Source of the DNA: Enchytraeus crypticus
Taxonomy: Eukaryota > Annelida > Clitellata > Enchytraeida > Enchytraeidae
Direction of reading: 5' to 3'
NCBI GenBank assembly: GCA_905160935.1
Contig: CAJHZI010000191.1
Location: forward strand, 160,001 to 224,000
DNA length: 64,000 bases
This document shows, one piece after another, positions 33,400 through 43,795 of the stretch; the first letter of the stretch is position 1; each line of letters starts with the position of its first letter. Both the position numbers and the translations under genes were made by a program. The notes beneath the pieces were generated by a model. It was not told the DNA's origin and searched no databases. It worked only from the letters and a program-made list of their open reading frames with translations.

Positions 33400-34370
33400 C
33401 AGCGCATAGAGAAGCTTTCGTCTGGCTAGCTCGCTAATTGCTTCCAACTAGTTTAGTTGAACTGAGATGGAGGGAGATATTTCGTGACGCCCACTGCTCC
33501 AGTTAGCTCCAGTTAGGATAGCGTGTTTACATGTATGACTCAGTGAATCTGAGAGTATTTGACTGCATCTCTGGGACTTCGGAGAACCCAAGACGAGATA
33601 ATAACAAGTAAAAAGGGGGGGGGGGGTCTGGCTGTCAGGAGATTCAGAAGCTTTTTTCTTGATATTTTAAATTAGTATGTCCTTTATATGTCGTACTAGA
33701 GCAAGTAGAAAAAACTAAGCTACTGAGGATAAAAAGTATTCTATTTAAAAGCAGTGGCACTGATTATTTAAAAATGAATTATTTTATTCCTTGGTAAGTC
33801 TTCAAGACAAGACTTTATACAATGTGTTGAGTACAATGAAGATTTAAAATCTAATTACTAAATTAAGTAAAGAGATTTCAGGAACGTTTTTATAGACAAT
33901 GCACCTGCACGTAGTTATAGAACGGAACGCAATATGAAATGCACGGATGAAAATGAATTAAAATAATTCTCGATAGAGAAACATCGTAACTTGTGTAAAG
34001 CATGCATAGAAAGTATGCTGTATTATTTATTAGAGTCTTAAGTACCTAATTTCTATATCCGATAACCTACATCAAAAATTTCAGCATTGTTGACAATCGC
34101 CACCTTTCCTGATCGATTGTGATAGTTTCGAAAAGGTAAAGTTCCGTTTAAGACATCTGAGACACTAGATCTCTTAGAAAAATCTTAAATATTCATTATT
34201 GCGATCACTTCAAAAATGAATCAGTGTTTGAAAGGTTTGGACAAAGAAAATTAGATGACATAGTTTCTGAATGAAGGTTGAGGTTATTGAATCTCTTGTT
34301 AAGAATGCATGAGGATGGATAGCCTATGCAAAACTGTAATTAATGAAAGCCAAACCATGGAAAACGTAAA
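33400..34370. other. Unique sequence, no gene recognised
   Basis: Includes a G homopolymer near 33615-33626. The ~170 bp before 34371 may be the upstream part of the LINE remnant, but I could not align it. Confidence 0.45.
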
Positions 34371-34523
34371 AGAGGAAGACAGAGGAGTACTTGGTTCGAC
34401 ATGATCAACAGAGATTTGTGAAAATTGAATATTTCATGGGAAGAAGCTGTGAAGACAGCTTATGATAGAATTGTATGGAGGAATGCTGCCGCCCTATGTT
34501 CTGTTCAGAGCGCAAAGAACTGA
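34371..34523 (+). pseudogene. LINE (non-LTR retrotransposon) ORF2 C-terminal remnant
   Basis: In frame from 34371 the translation reads RGRQRSTWFDMINRDL, stop, KLNISWEEAVKTAYDRIVW, RNAAALCSVQSAKN, stop, stop. The pattern RGR-x-R-x-x-W-x-D-x-I-x-x-DL followed by SWEEA-x-x-x-AYDR-x-x-WR-x-x-AALCS is characteristic of the extreme C terminus of RTE/CR1-type non-LTR ORF2 proteins, which carry the reverse transcriptase upstream. An in-frame TGA at 34419 and the missing upstream domains show that it is a dead, 5'-truncated copy. After the stop, a short TGATGA-rich segment (34521-34535) looks like the element's 3' tail. The exact LINE clade is my inference. Confidence 0.85.
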
Positions 34524-35039
34524 TGATGAATGATGAAAGCTCCGTTTAACGCACTATTCTGTACTACAAGGGACGCTACAGAAACGTTTTGTATATGATT
34601 TTCACATGTATATGATCTCGTGCCTATAATTCAAGAGTTCTACCTAATCTGCTATCAAACCAATCAATAAACTGTTTTCCATTACTACATCCTCCGATTA
34701 TACACGGATTATAAACGGGAGACTTTTCTCTAGCTAAAGGATTTACTATTGCATAATTTAACTTATCTCCTATAGAGCGAATTCGCCGCATATTCTACAA
34801 CAGTGTCTAAGAATAGTCCACCGTCGAATCTTTATCGAAAGTAATTTCTTTATACGACCCTGAGCCATACAGTTTCGTTCTCATAAGATTTTAATGCCGC
34901 GAGGTAGCGGAAAGATCTTGCATGGTTGATGGCTTCATATTACGTCGCAATATTCCATATAACTATGCCTGTAATAAACGAAGCGTGAGCCCTGCCAGTC
35001 GAGTATCATCATCGTAATGAATAAATAAAGCTATAAAGA
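34524..35039. other. Unique sequence, no gene recognised
   Basis: Nothing identifiable beyond the short TGATGA tail of the LINE remnant. Confidence 0.45.
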
Positions 35040-35165
35040 TAACTTTAACGTCTGAGTTCCTAGCAGAAGTGTGCTATCAAAGGCGGTCGTCTGGATTTCG
35101 AATCGATGGCCTCTTACTTGTCTGGCAAGCTTGGAGCTAAACTCGACTACCAATCGATATAATCT
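35040..35165 (-). mobile_element. Possible diverged SINE-1 relative, reverse
   Basis: TTTAACGTCTGAGTTCCTAG followed by GGATTTCGAATCGATGGCC parallels the SINE-1 minus-strand order (TTAACGTCAGTTTCCTC, then GGATTTGAACCCCGC). The A-box end (CTTGTCTGGCAAGC) is only weakly matched. Confidence 0.4.
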
Positions 35166-35621
35166 TTATGTATTATTATCTTACCTTTTCATTATCGTAG
35201 TTTGTGCAGTGGTGGAATTGAGCTGTAACCCATGGGAACGCCGTTCCCTTATCTTTTTTCTGATGAGAACTGCGTTCCTGTTAGAAATCATTGAACTTAG
35301 TAGGAACGGCGTTACCCCTGCATTTCTTTTCTTTTTGGGATAGGATGGCTAACACAAAGAAGAAAGGAAAATCACAAGAAAACCACTGATTGTGTGAACA
35401 ATGCTGAAGTTTTTAAGTAATGTTGTATTGCCGATTAAGCTGTAATAGGCATGGCCTACTTAACAACTTATCTCATGGTAATTCAACAACTTATCTCATG
35501 GTCTTTAAGATTTTAGGGTTTATCTGCGAGGCTGCGAGATTGTGATACTGACCCTTGTCAGAAACAGATTCAAACAGATAACTAAAGTTTTTAGTATAAA
35601 GCACCTGAAAGCATACTTAAA

Positions 35622-35990
35622 ATCATACTTATTATACTAAATCATACTTATTATACTTAATCATACTTATTATACTAAATCATACTTATTATACTTAATC
35701 ATACTTATTATACTAAATCATACTTATTATACTAAATCATACTTATTATACTAAATCATACTTATTATACTTAATCATACTTATTATACTAAATCATACT
35801 TATTATACTAAATCATACTTATTATACTAAATCATACTTATTATACTTAATCATACTTATTACTTCCTTATCATACTTTCATTTCTTATTACTTCCTTAT
35901 CATACTTTCATTTCTTATTACTTCCTTATCATACTTTCATTTCTTATTACTTCCTTATCATACTTTCATTTCTTATTACTTTCTTAATCA
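35622..35990. repeat. 19-bp array (13 units) continuing into 29-bp array (4 units)
   Basis: ATCATACTTATTATACTAA repeats with a 19-bp period from 35622 to about 35868, alternating ACTAA and ACTTA variants. ACTTCCTTATCATACTTTCA plus TTTCTTATT then repeats with a 29-bp period at 35862, 35891, 35920 and 35949. The second unit contains TTATCATACTT, so it is probably derived from the first. Confidence 0.95.
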
Positions 35991-36047
35991 TATTTATTTT
36001 AATCATAATTTAACGTTCCCACCATTTCCACTAACAAGAAGTGCCTA

Positions 36048-36225
36048 AATGGAACTGGTTTGAACGCTAGTCTCACTGGGCTGTGTTAGTGGCTTGTTGG
36101 CAAGTTGTTCGAAGCTGATCAATAGGTACAGGTTTCAAATCCAGTTCTTTTCCTGTCACCGACAAGCTATTCGAGCAGGAAACTGACATTTAAACTTCGC
36201 CAAGCCTTAGCCCAGGCTAGCTTTA
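36048..36225 (+). mobile_element. Diverged SINE-1 relative
   Basis: A-box-like TTAGTGGCTTGTTGGCAAGT near 36085, B box AGGTTTCAAATCCAG near 36130, then CCTGTCACCGACAAGC, TATTCGAGCAGGAAACTGAC and ATTTAAACTTCGCCAAGCC. Each block matches a SINE-1 block in order, with substitutions. It is older or belongs to a separate subfamily. Confidence 0.7.
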
Positions 36226-36539
36226 AAGATAAGGGAAGTGTTTGGAACGCTGTCCAAAAATTATTATATGGCACAAGACACACCTTTCATTTATAATTCC
36301 ACCACTGATTATAGATATATGAAATTTAATTTTTATTTCCGCTTAAACGTTTAATGTATTATTAATATATGATAAAATAATAGTATCTCTAATCATGAAT
36401 GGCTTTTCTACCATTTCATATTATATCTTAATAAGTGGAATACCGGCAATATACAATATATGCAATCATGCCAATCGTACATCAGCGTCTCTGTTACCAT
36501 TACCATAATTAAATAAAAAGTATTGGAGTATTGCGTCAT

Positions 36540-36685
36540 TATAATTATTCATCACATATCTTATCATCATTATTATTATTATCACTATTATTATCATCAT
36601 CATCATCATCATCACTATCACACTATCATCATTATTATCATCATCAGCATTATCATCATCATCATTATCATCATTGTATTTTGTC
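36540..36685. repeat. (ATC)n/(ATT)n trinucleotide tract
   Basis: ATTATC/CATCAT alternation. The His/Ile/Tyr-rich frames on the plus strand and the Asp-rich frame on the minus strand derive from it. Confidence 0.95.
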
Positions 36686-36875
36686 ATGTGAGGTTACAAG
36701 TAATTTGTAAGCCCGTTATCACAGATTCAGTTCAGAGGGGAACTGAAGATGTTGCCCTCGGTAAGTCATTTATCTCGGTTTACTTCGTTGCTAATCTTAT
36801 GCAATCAAGTCTACTGTACGAACCCCGTAGCTGTTTCGATTTAATAGACTCCAGCAAGACTTGAGCATTTAACTT

Positions 36876-37189
36876 GATGAGTGGATTTAGCGCAATCGGT
36901 TAAGCTGCGCGTTAATTTAATGAAGTAAAGCCACGTTTCGCGCGATTAGTACTTTGTGGGCGACCAGTTGGAGGATCGAGCGAAGAGAGGTTTGAATGTA
37001 AATAATCCCGAGGTGTTGGAGTTTATTCTTAAATCTGCGCCGGCTGCTATTGGAGCGCCAATAAAAGGTAACGATTACTAATAACCATAGTAGGGAATAG
37101 GTGGATATGACGAAAACTATAAAACCAGCAACCATGAAAGGAAACTATGTAGCACATGTGTTATTTCGTATGTGTAACAATACGAAATA
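36876..37189 (+). mobile_element. tRNA/5S composite SINE, copy A, interrupted by mariner
   Basis: The head has TAGCGCAATCGG at 36888-36899, an exact fit to the tRNA A-box consensus, then GTTAAGCTGCGCGTTAA. The following segment (36921-36990) resembles the 3' two-thirds of 5S rRNA: GAAGTAAAGC, then GCGATTAGTACTTTGTGGGC, then GACC-AGTTGGAGGATCGAGCG. The similarity is clearer in copy B. The body (AATCCCGAGGTGTTGGAG, TCTTAAATCTGCGCCGGCTG, AACGATTACTAATAACCATA, GAAACTATGTAGCACATG) matches 45372-45700 inverted. A mariner derivative interrupts the 3' tail at 37189. The A-rich tail resumes at 37939 (AAAAAATAAAC). Confidence 0.85.
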
Positions 37190-37936
37190 CAGGGTGAGTA
37201 AAAAAATGATAACACCTGCAAAAAGTTTGAATATCTCAGGCTATTGTTAATATTTGTAATTAAACTTTTATCAATTAATAAGGGACTAATTTCTGGTGGG
37301 GTGACCAATTTTCATCCATTTTGGTGCATAGATTGTCCAGTTATGCAAGTTTCATCAGAGCAACCCCCCATTTTTACCTTAAAATGGCGTTTGCTACAAC
37401 GGTAAGGGCAGATTGCACTTCATTGACGAGAAGGTAAGGTTGAACTTTCAGTATTACGTCAGTACTTTGCTTCCGGAGCTGTTTGATGATTGCCATGCTC
37501 TTCTACCAAATGGTTTCATCTTTCAGCAGAATGGTGCTCCGGCTGGTGCATCTCGTCATGCACAGGAAAGGATCAGCGAGAGAAACCCGGATTACATCAA
37601 GAAGAATGAATGGCCTCCAAACTCACCCGATCATAATCCTCTGGATTATCATACCTGGGGAACCATGCTGCATCTCTATCAGAAACACCAGGCGAAGCCT
37701 AAAAACAAGACAGAACTGCAGGAGGTGCTTTACGCCATTTTTAGGTAAAAATAGGGGGATTGCTCTGCTGAAATTTGCATAACTGGCCTGTCTATGTACC
37801 AAAATGGATGAAAATTGGCCACTCCATCAAAAATTAGGCCCTTTAGTAATTGGTAAAAGTGTTATTGTAAAATATTAACAATAGCCTGAGATATTCAAAC
37901 ATTTTGCAGGTGTTATCATTTTTTTTACTCACCCTG
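37190..37936 (+). mobile_element. Mariner/Tc1-type deletion derivative with ~200-bp TIRs
   Basis: It starts CAGGGTGAGTAAAAAAATGA and ends with the complement ATTTTTTTTACTCACCCTG, flanked by TA on both sides (37188-37189 and 37937-37938), the expected target duplication. The inverted repeats continue for about 200 bp: ATCTCAGGCTATTGTTAATA, CAATTTTCATCCATTTTGGT and CCAGTTATGCAA occur at both ends, inverted. The ~345-bp centre codes for the C-terminal part of a transposase. Full mariners are about 1.3 kb, so this is an internally deleted, non-autonomous element. Confidence 0.95.
37383..37748 (+). pseudogene. Mariner-type transposase, C-terminal fragment
   Basis: The open frame runs from after a stop at 37380 to TAA at 37746. 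It reads KGRLHFIDEKVRLNFQYY, LLPELFDDCHALLPNGFIF, QQNGAPAGASRHAQERIS, NEWPPNSPDHNPLDYHTWG. QQ(D)GAPA-H and WPPNSPD-NPLDYH-WG are DDE/D catalytic-core signatures of the IS630/Tc1/mariner superfamily. With the second catalytic position taken as QQ-N-GAPA and the third as the D of NPLD, 37 residues lie between, which suggests a DD37D-type family. The second aspartate is replaced by Asn, and the N-terminal DNA-binding domain and first catalytic Asp are absent, so the protein cannot be active. The end of the frame overlaps the right TIR. Confidence 0.92.
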
Positions 37937-37938
37937 TA

Positions 37939-38335
37939 TAAAAAAATAAACTACGATATTGAAGATGCAACTTTTGATTAACTAATCAAAGCATTACAAT
38001 CTCAGCCACGAACTTGATAGCATTGAGCAAAATATTGCAAGCACTGGCCGGGTCATATAGTAGTAGACAAATAGAAGCAAGTGCGCAAGTACTTGAGTCT
38101 CGAAAGCAGAGTGCATGCAGGTCAACATACATAGGCCTAGTGCAGCGTCTCGAAGTGGAGGCTGATCGTTCCGTGATACTGTTAAGCGTTGACTATCACC
38201 CTCGCGATGAATGGATTAGCCAAGCATTAGCAGCATTATGATTTGTTCTGTCTTTAGTACCTGTCATCTGTCTTTATCTTCTCATCGTCTCTTTCATTGA
38301 ACCTTTCTCTCGCAGTTCTGCTGCAGCATATCTGT
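37939..38335. other. SINE tail remainder then unique sequence
   Basis: The first ~15 bases are the A-rich tail of the composite SINE. The 75-residue plus frame at 38014-38241 has no recognised domain. No other feature is seen. Confidence 0.5.
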
Positions 38336-38339
38336 TTCT

Positions 38340-38378
38340 ATTTCTCCCTTCCTCTCTTTCTTTCTTTCTTTCTTTCTT

Positions 38379-38463
<85 letters not shown>

Positions 38464-38500
38464 TTGTATATATATATTATATATATATATGTTTTTTAAT
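38340..38500. repeat. (CTTT)n-(CT)n-(AT)n compound microsatellite
   Basis: TTTC units near 38360-38385, (TC)n to about 38411, then (TA)n to about 38461 and a second short TA block. Confidence 0.95.
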
Positions 38501-38779
38501 CTGTTTTCTAACTGTTTTTTATCTGTATTCTAACGGTTTTTTGTTCACCGGACGGGTATCTTTTAGAATCTTTTTCTTTCTCTTCAGCACATGTTTTTTA
38601 AGATCGTTTGGAGTGAATCGATTTGTAGTGACATGTGATGAGGGAACAACCCTGATATCATCCTTGTATGAGGAAACGGACGTTAAACCTTTATTTGTTA
38701 TTTTTATTTATATCCTCTGTCTCTATTTCTCCGTCTCAGAAATATTTCTATGTTATGTTTATCGTCGATTCTTTTTTTA

Positions 38780-39165
38780 TCTTTTCACCAGCTCTCTCTC
38801 TCTTCTCCTCTCCCCCCCCCCCTCTCTCTATCTCTCACTATATCTCGTCGCAACTCCTGCTTTACCTGTTCAACAGCTCGCTATTCTCTCCTCTCCCTCT
38901 CTTTCTCTCTCTCTCTCTTTGTCTGTCTCTCTCTAACTCTTACTTGATGTCTCTGACTGTTTCTCTACAACCCCTGCCTGCAGTCTCTTTCTTCACAACG
39001 CTTGTATTTTTTCACCAACTCCGCCTTTTTCTTTTTCTCTCATTCTACATCACGGATTCTATTTCTGCTCTCTCTTTCTCTCTCGTTTTCTTTTTCTCTT
39101 CTTTCTCTCCCTCTCTCTCCCTCTAATATATCTCTCTCTATCTATCTATCTCTGTCTCTCATTCG
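38780..39165. repeat. Long pyrimidine-rich CT tract with poly-C
   Basis: CT repeats with T-rich interruptions and a C run near 38811-38821. It is about 350 bp in total. The Ser/Leu-rich frames of 65-152 residues across it are simple-sequence translations. Confidence 0.9.
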
Positions 39166-39724
39166 CTCTTAATATCCTCCTCTCATGTCATACTCTATAT
39201 AATGTACTTCCTATATATGTCCTTTATATTGCAGATCTTTCATCTCCCATTATTTATAACTCTCACATTGGACTCTATTTAAAATTTTCTTTTCCTCTCA
39301 TTTAGTTCTCACCCAACTTTTAAGAAGCTTAACTTTTGAAAAACTTTGGTGATCTAAATAAAAAATAAAAAAACTTCATCACTATGTGTTGAAGTCAAAA
39401 ATATACCGTGTTTTTAGAGTTCTATATACTAAAGTAAGTGTGATTATGCTGTAATATAGCATTAATCAATTTTATGTTTAATAACGCAACAACAGTTAAT
39501 TGATGTTTTCATTGAGAAATTTAATGCTCTCAAATGTAAGCACCAGTTGTTAGATACACGTGAAGAGTCTTAACAGCACTTAAAATAAAAGTGATCGTAT
39601 GTCACAAGAGCCTTTTAGCATAAGAACTTAACCCTCGGTTCAACCCTTTGAGCTGTTTGAGGATTCAACACAATATATAGTGATATATTATGTCCAAGTT
39701 ATAATTTATGTCTTTCTTACTCTA
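39166..39724. other. AT-rich unique sequence, no gene recognised
   Basis: Nothing identifiable. Confidence 0.5.
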
Positions 39725-39960
39725 GCGCTGTGCCACGAAACAGGTTCAAGGCGCATATTTACAGTCTGCTTTCACGCTCCATAACAAGCGCTTTATCGGT
39801 GAGGAAAGTCCCCGTGAAGAAGAGCTTGCCTTAGCCATTCCTTTTGCACAGTACTCGCCTGCAAGCTTGGAAATAATTGTGTCTGGGGTAAATTCCCGTT
39901 GCTTTCAGCTGTTCTTGTTAAGTCACCTGTTAGGGAAACGAGCAGTTGTTTTCTATTTCT
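39725..39960 (+). repeat. Family D dispersed repeat, copy 3
   Basis: ACAGTCTGCTTTCACGCTCC, AGAGCTTGCCTTAGCCATTC, GCAAGCTTGGAAATAATTG, AAATTCCCGTTGCTTTCAGC, TGTTCTTGTTAAGTCACCTG correspond in order to 17575-17835. Confidence 0.75.
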
Positions 39961-41300
39961 TATCATATTTATTTACTGTTTATCTGCACCGGCTCTCTCA
40001 AGAACTTCCTAATTTATAATTTTGTTTTATACACACAAAATAAGTTGTGCATATTTTAATACTGTATACAAATTATGCTACAACAAATACTAAAATATAA
40101 ACTGTTATAATATGCAGTCATAAACAAGAACAGAAATAAGACAAGCAACTTGAATATTGAAAATGAGCTTTGAGAGAAGAGAGAAAGAGGAAATTTAAAG
40201 AGAACTTAGTAAATACATGAGAAGTTAGAAATAGTTGAATATTGTAAGGAGCAAGTGACAGAGTCGAGACTGTATAGAGAACGAATGTCAGCCTGGGATC
40301 AACGGGTCACACAGAAGTCATTACTTAATGAAGTTTATGTCAGTCAGCAAAACTCTTCTGATAAATCTCCTGTCTCCGAGAATTCTAAGCTTCATTCAAC
40401 CATTTCCTCTCTCAGTGTCTTTATTAGCTGTCTTCTTAATACCATAGATAGGCATTATTGGAAATATATCATTATTATACAGGTAACAATATCCAATTTG
40501 GTATTCTAGAAATAGAAACCAATAATTGATAAATCCAAGTAAATGCAATAGTCTCTCAAAAGTATACAAAACCCAGACAAACACAAATTTCTCGATATCT
40601 CTCCTCTGACACTTCGAGAAATCTTAAAAATTTAGCCACAGCTAAAAAGCTTTTCTAAATTTGATGTCCTATTGCTTTATCCACTCTTTTATCTCTCTTC
40701 CTCACTTCGGCAATTTAAAAGCAATAATAATTGTGTGAAATATATCCTATAATAGACATCCGAAATGTTGGGAAGAGATTAATTGAAAGCTGCCTGCGTT
40801 CCTTAAGAGTAGACTAACGGGTGTACTAAATAATTCATTAAAGTCCATCATAGAACCAACCCTATTTCTAATTAAAAGCTGTAAATTGATTGACTTGGCT
40901 ATGAGATTAACTTATTGATGGTAGATCGATTGAGTTCCTTTTTATAGCAAGAATATAAGCTTGAGTAGAAAATTTCAACCTAAACAAACAGTATTCAGGA
41001 GTTGGGAGAATTGCAGTTTTTACTAACATATAATCAGAGGTTTAGACCTAACAGTGCTTAAACTGCTAATTAATTCCAAATAGTCTAAAATGTGATTTTT
41101 TAAACTTTTGAAGCCATAGCTAGATAATCTCTCAAACTCAAAGGATTAAAGCGGAAAAAATAAGTTACAAAGAGGGATATATATAGAGAGAGAGCAAGAA
41201 AGATGGAAAGAGAGAAGGAGAGCAAGAGAGAAAGATGGAAGAAGAAAGAGTGATATTTACTACTATTAATTTTTGGTGTTCTTATTGAATTGAAATTGAA
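39961..41300. other. AT-rich unique sequence, no gene recognised
   Basis: The small plus frame at 40255-40509 is unrecognised. A purine-rich AGAGAGAAAGATGGAAG stretch lies near 41185-41250. Confidence 0.5.
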
Positions 41301-41304
41301 ATAG

Positions 41305-41420
41305 TGGGTGCAAATGGCTCAGTGTTTAGGGCTGCAGGTAGATTCATGAACTTTTAAGTGATTGATCTGCCCATAAAATGAATTAAGCAATCGTAGGTTA
41401 ATTCACTCCGAATCAGAGAG
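41305..41420 (+). mobile_element. Possible tRNA-derived SINE
   Basis: AATGGCTCAGTGTTTAGGGC near 41313 is a good A-box match. GTAGGTTAATTCACTCCG near 41394 is a B-box-like motif at slightly larger than normal spacing. No second copy is seen in the window. Confidence 0.4.
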
Positions 41421-41449
41421 TGAGTTCTTATTCATAGAACCAGACTTAT

Positions 41450-41910
41450 AGTTACGACCAAAACTCTGAGAACAAGACCCCATGAGATCAAGACTAAGAA
41501 CAAGACTAGACCTTCGAGACAGAGACCAAGACCCAGAGAGACAATTAGATTGATCCAAGCTGTGATAAAACAAGGTGGAAGGCCTAAGCTACTTCATTTC
41601 TGCACGAGTTGACTACTAGCCTACAAGTAGAATAATTATTGAAACAACATAGTCAGCTTGATAATCTATGCTAATATAGCCTACTTTATAGACTTAAATA
41701 TTTCATTTTTGAAGTGACTTTTTGATATAAATATAGGCCGATATATTTTATTTTCGTAGTGGTTTTGGAAATATTCCTAAGATAAAGACTGGAACCTTCG
41801 AGATTTAGACCATGACCATCACAGGAATCTTCGAGACCGAGACCAATACCAAGACCGGCAAAAACCGGTCACAAGCAGCCTCGAGACCAAGACCAGGTCT
41901 CGAGGGCTAC
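41450..41910. repeat. Two cryptic GAGACCAAGACC hexamer tracts
   Basis: AAGACTAAGAACAAGACTAG and CGAGACAGAGACCAAGACCC at about 41455-41535, then CGAGACCGAGACCAATACCA and CTCGAGACCAAGACCAGGTC at 41790-41910. Both are built on a GAGACC/AAGACC hexamer. The two tracts are separated by ~250 bp of unique DNA. Confidence 0.75.
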
Positions 41911-43535
41911 AAGCCTGCATTGAACCGGTAAATGAATACTGGAATAAACTGCCTAACGGTTTAGACAAGTGCAAATTAAAACGCCAGTTATCATCATGGA
42001 ACATTTATTTTGTTATGCATGTAGAAATACTAGAATAACTACAACATTGTCTTTTGTGAAGGGATTAACTTGTTGATTTTACTGAATGTTCTTCGCTGGG
42101 GTGTAAAAACAGACTATGAGTAGGAGTATCTAAGTTGGACCTGCCATTTGGTAGAACACCAGAGAGAGTCGTTGTCCTAACCTACTTGCTAAAAGATGAT
42201 TCATGTATTTAGAAGTAGAGTTAGCCTATAAATAAATTACAATTCCAGGTCATTCCCTTTTAAGCACGAAAGTCTTCACGCTATTGTCGTGCATGATCGC
42301 ATCACACCTATCAATTTTTGACGTATAATGTATCATTCGATAAATGGCAAACTTGTTTTTAGCTAAAGCTCAGGTCGGTTCAACGTTTCTGTTCAGTTTA
42401 GCTCCTTTATTTCTTCGACACAATCTCATCAAGGGTTTTGACTTTTAGGTTAGATTAAACGCAATAGCAAAATGGGGTCAATTCCAGCTGACGTCATGGA
42501 GATAAAGCATGGTGGAATTGCGCTCAAAACTCGCTTCTGCTTTTTTGTCACGCGTTATTGAGCGCATTGTTACCAATAGATGATTTATTTGACGCCGCTT
42601 TCTTTCTTTATACTCATCTAAGGGTGTCGGTCCAGATCTCAGATCATTTATTATGGCTGTCTACAAGAAGATCAAAATGATTTGAACAACAACAAAACTA
42701 CGATTAGAGTGCTACTTTTGTTTATGACAACATTAAGCACTATGGATCCAAATCAAAACGGATGAGCAGAATGTTGGTGGTCAATAAACGGTACGAAACA
42801 AAATCAGGAGATACAGTCCGAGGAAGGGAACTAGCGGAATGGAGGTTTACGTGTTGGTCTCTGTTCATGGACAATAGTTTGGTAAGAAAGATCAAAGAGA
42901 AAGCTTTTAACCGCCTATGAAACTGTTCGTAAAGTATGAAAAGTTTGATCAGAAGATGAGGGGATGCGCAGAGTGGAAGGAAGAGAAGTCCAGATCTGTT
43001 GGGCAGCATGAATCAATTTTAGAAAGTTTTGATAAACTTTATTACTATGGTATCTTTGTAAATGAGTCTAAACTACACGTTCATTGTAGGCCCTATAGCA
43101 AACTTGATCAATTCATTGATTAATTCAAATTCTTTAAAAGTGTAGGCATACATGAAAAAACTGGTCCGATCCTATTGAAAGTCAATTTGTGCCTTTATAA
43201 CTTTAAAGAATTTATGGATAGTCGACTAAAGCTTTAGGACTGCATTGAAAGATACGCAGTTTGAAAGATATCTGGCAGTAGACTTTTCAGTTACTGATGA
43301 TGGTAACAGACGCGAGCTGAATGTTTCCCAAATGTTCAAAATGGGACACAGATCGTAGTTAAAATTGTATCTCAACAACACTGCTGTTGTTGATACTGCA
43401 AAATATTGGAAGTAAATATATTGAATCAATTGTGAAACATATCTTCATATTATGCATATGCATGTCTATCACATCATCTTATTTTTGTTATTTTAGTTTG
43501 ACTATTAAGTCTCTATACATAGTACACATAAACAC
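41911..43535. other. AT-rich sequence, with a family A core fragment, no gene
   Basis: A degraded reverse family A core lies near 42130-42170 (TTGGACCTGCCATTTGGTAG, ACACCAGAGAGAG). Frames at 42740-43009 and 42917-43123 overlap on opposite strands and are unrecognised. Confidence 0.5.
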
Positions 43536-43539
43536 TTAT

Positions 43540-43628
43540 ATGCGGGTTTAAAATCCTGGGCTCGCCTGTCACTGACATCGCTTTAGAGTGAGAAAACTGG
43601 CATTAACCTTAGCTTTACCAGCTTTTTA
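43540..43628 (+). mobile_element. SINE-1, 5'-truncated forward copy
   Basis: Begins just before the B box (GCGGGTTTAAAATCCTGGGC), then CGCCTGTCACTGACATCGCT, GAGAAAACTGGCATTAACC, TTAGCTTTACCAGCTTTTTA. No A box is present. Confidence 0.85.
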
Positions 43629-43795
43629 TGACTCCTTTATTCTAATTTCTTATCTTTGGACTGATTTACCAGATATTGGATTTAGACCATTTTTCCATAT
43701 TTTTGCTTCACAGCATAATTTAGATTTTACAGTGTTTAATGTTGTCAATAACAAGAACGACATTGTAACTGTTATTGTCATTGCTGTTCTTATTT
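43629..43795 (+). repeat. Family E dispersed repeat, second copy
   Basis: Matches 29835-30000 in block order and follows the SINE-1 tail directly. The 69-residue frame starting at 43588 spans the SINE/E junction. Its first residues recur at 23184 only because both start in SINE-1. Confidence 0.6.

Larger units (their letters stand above)
35207..36307. mobile_element. Candidate 1.1-kb non-autonomous DNA element with 13-bp TIRs
   Basis: CAGTGGTGGAATT at 35207-35219 is exactly inverted as AATTCCACCACTG at 36295-36307. CAGTGG-type ends resemble hAT superfamily termini. No 8-bp target duplication is evident (AGTTTGTG on the left, ATTATAGA on the right), so either the flank is mutated or the pairing is coincidental. 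Inside are a local inverted repeat (GGGAACGCCGTTCCC near 35230 and GGAACGGCGTTACCCC near 35303), two tandem arrays and a SINE-1 relative. No transposase is visible. Confidence 0.5.

Noticed and set aside
33181..33447. Poly-isoleucine and poly-methionine frames
   Set aside because: They are translations of the (GAT)n tract.
37413..37782. Second overlapping frame at 37483-37782 as a protein
   Set aside because: It is the out-of-frame shadow of the transposase fragment.
38541..39126. 131- and 152-residue serine/leucine-rich frames as membrane proteins
   Set aside because: They are mostly translations of CT-rich simple sequence, which mimics hydrophobic stretches.
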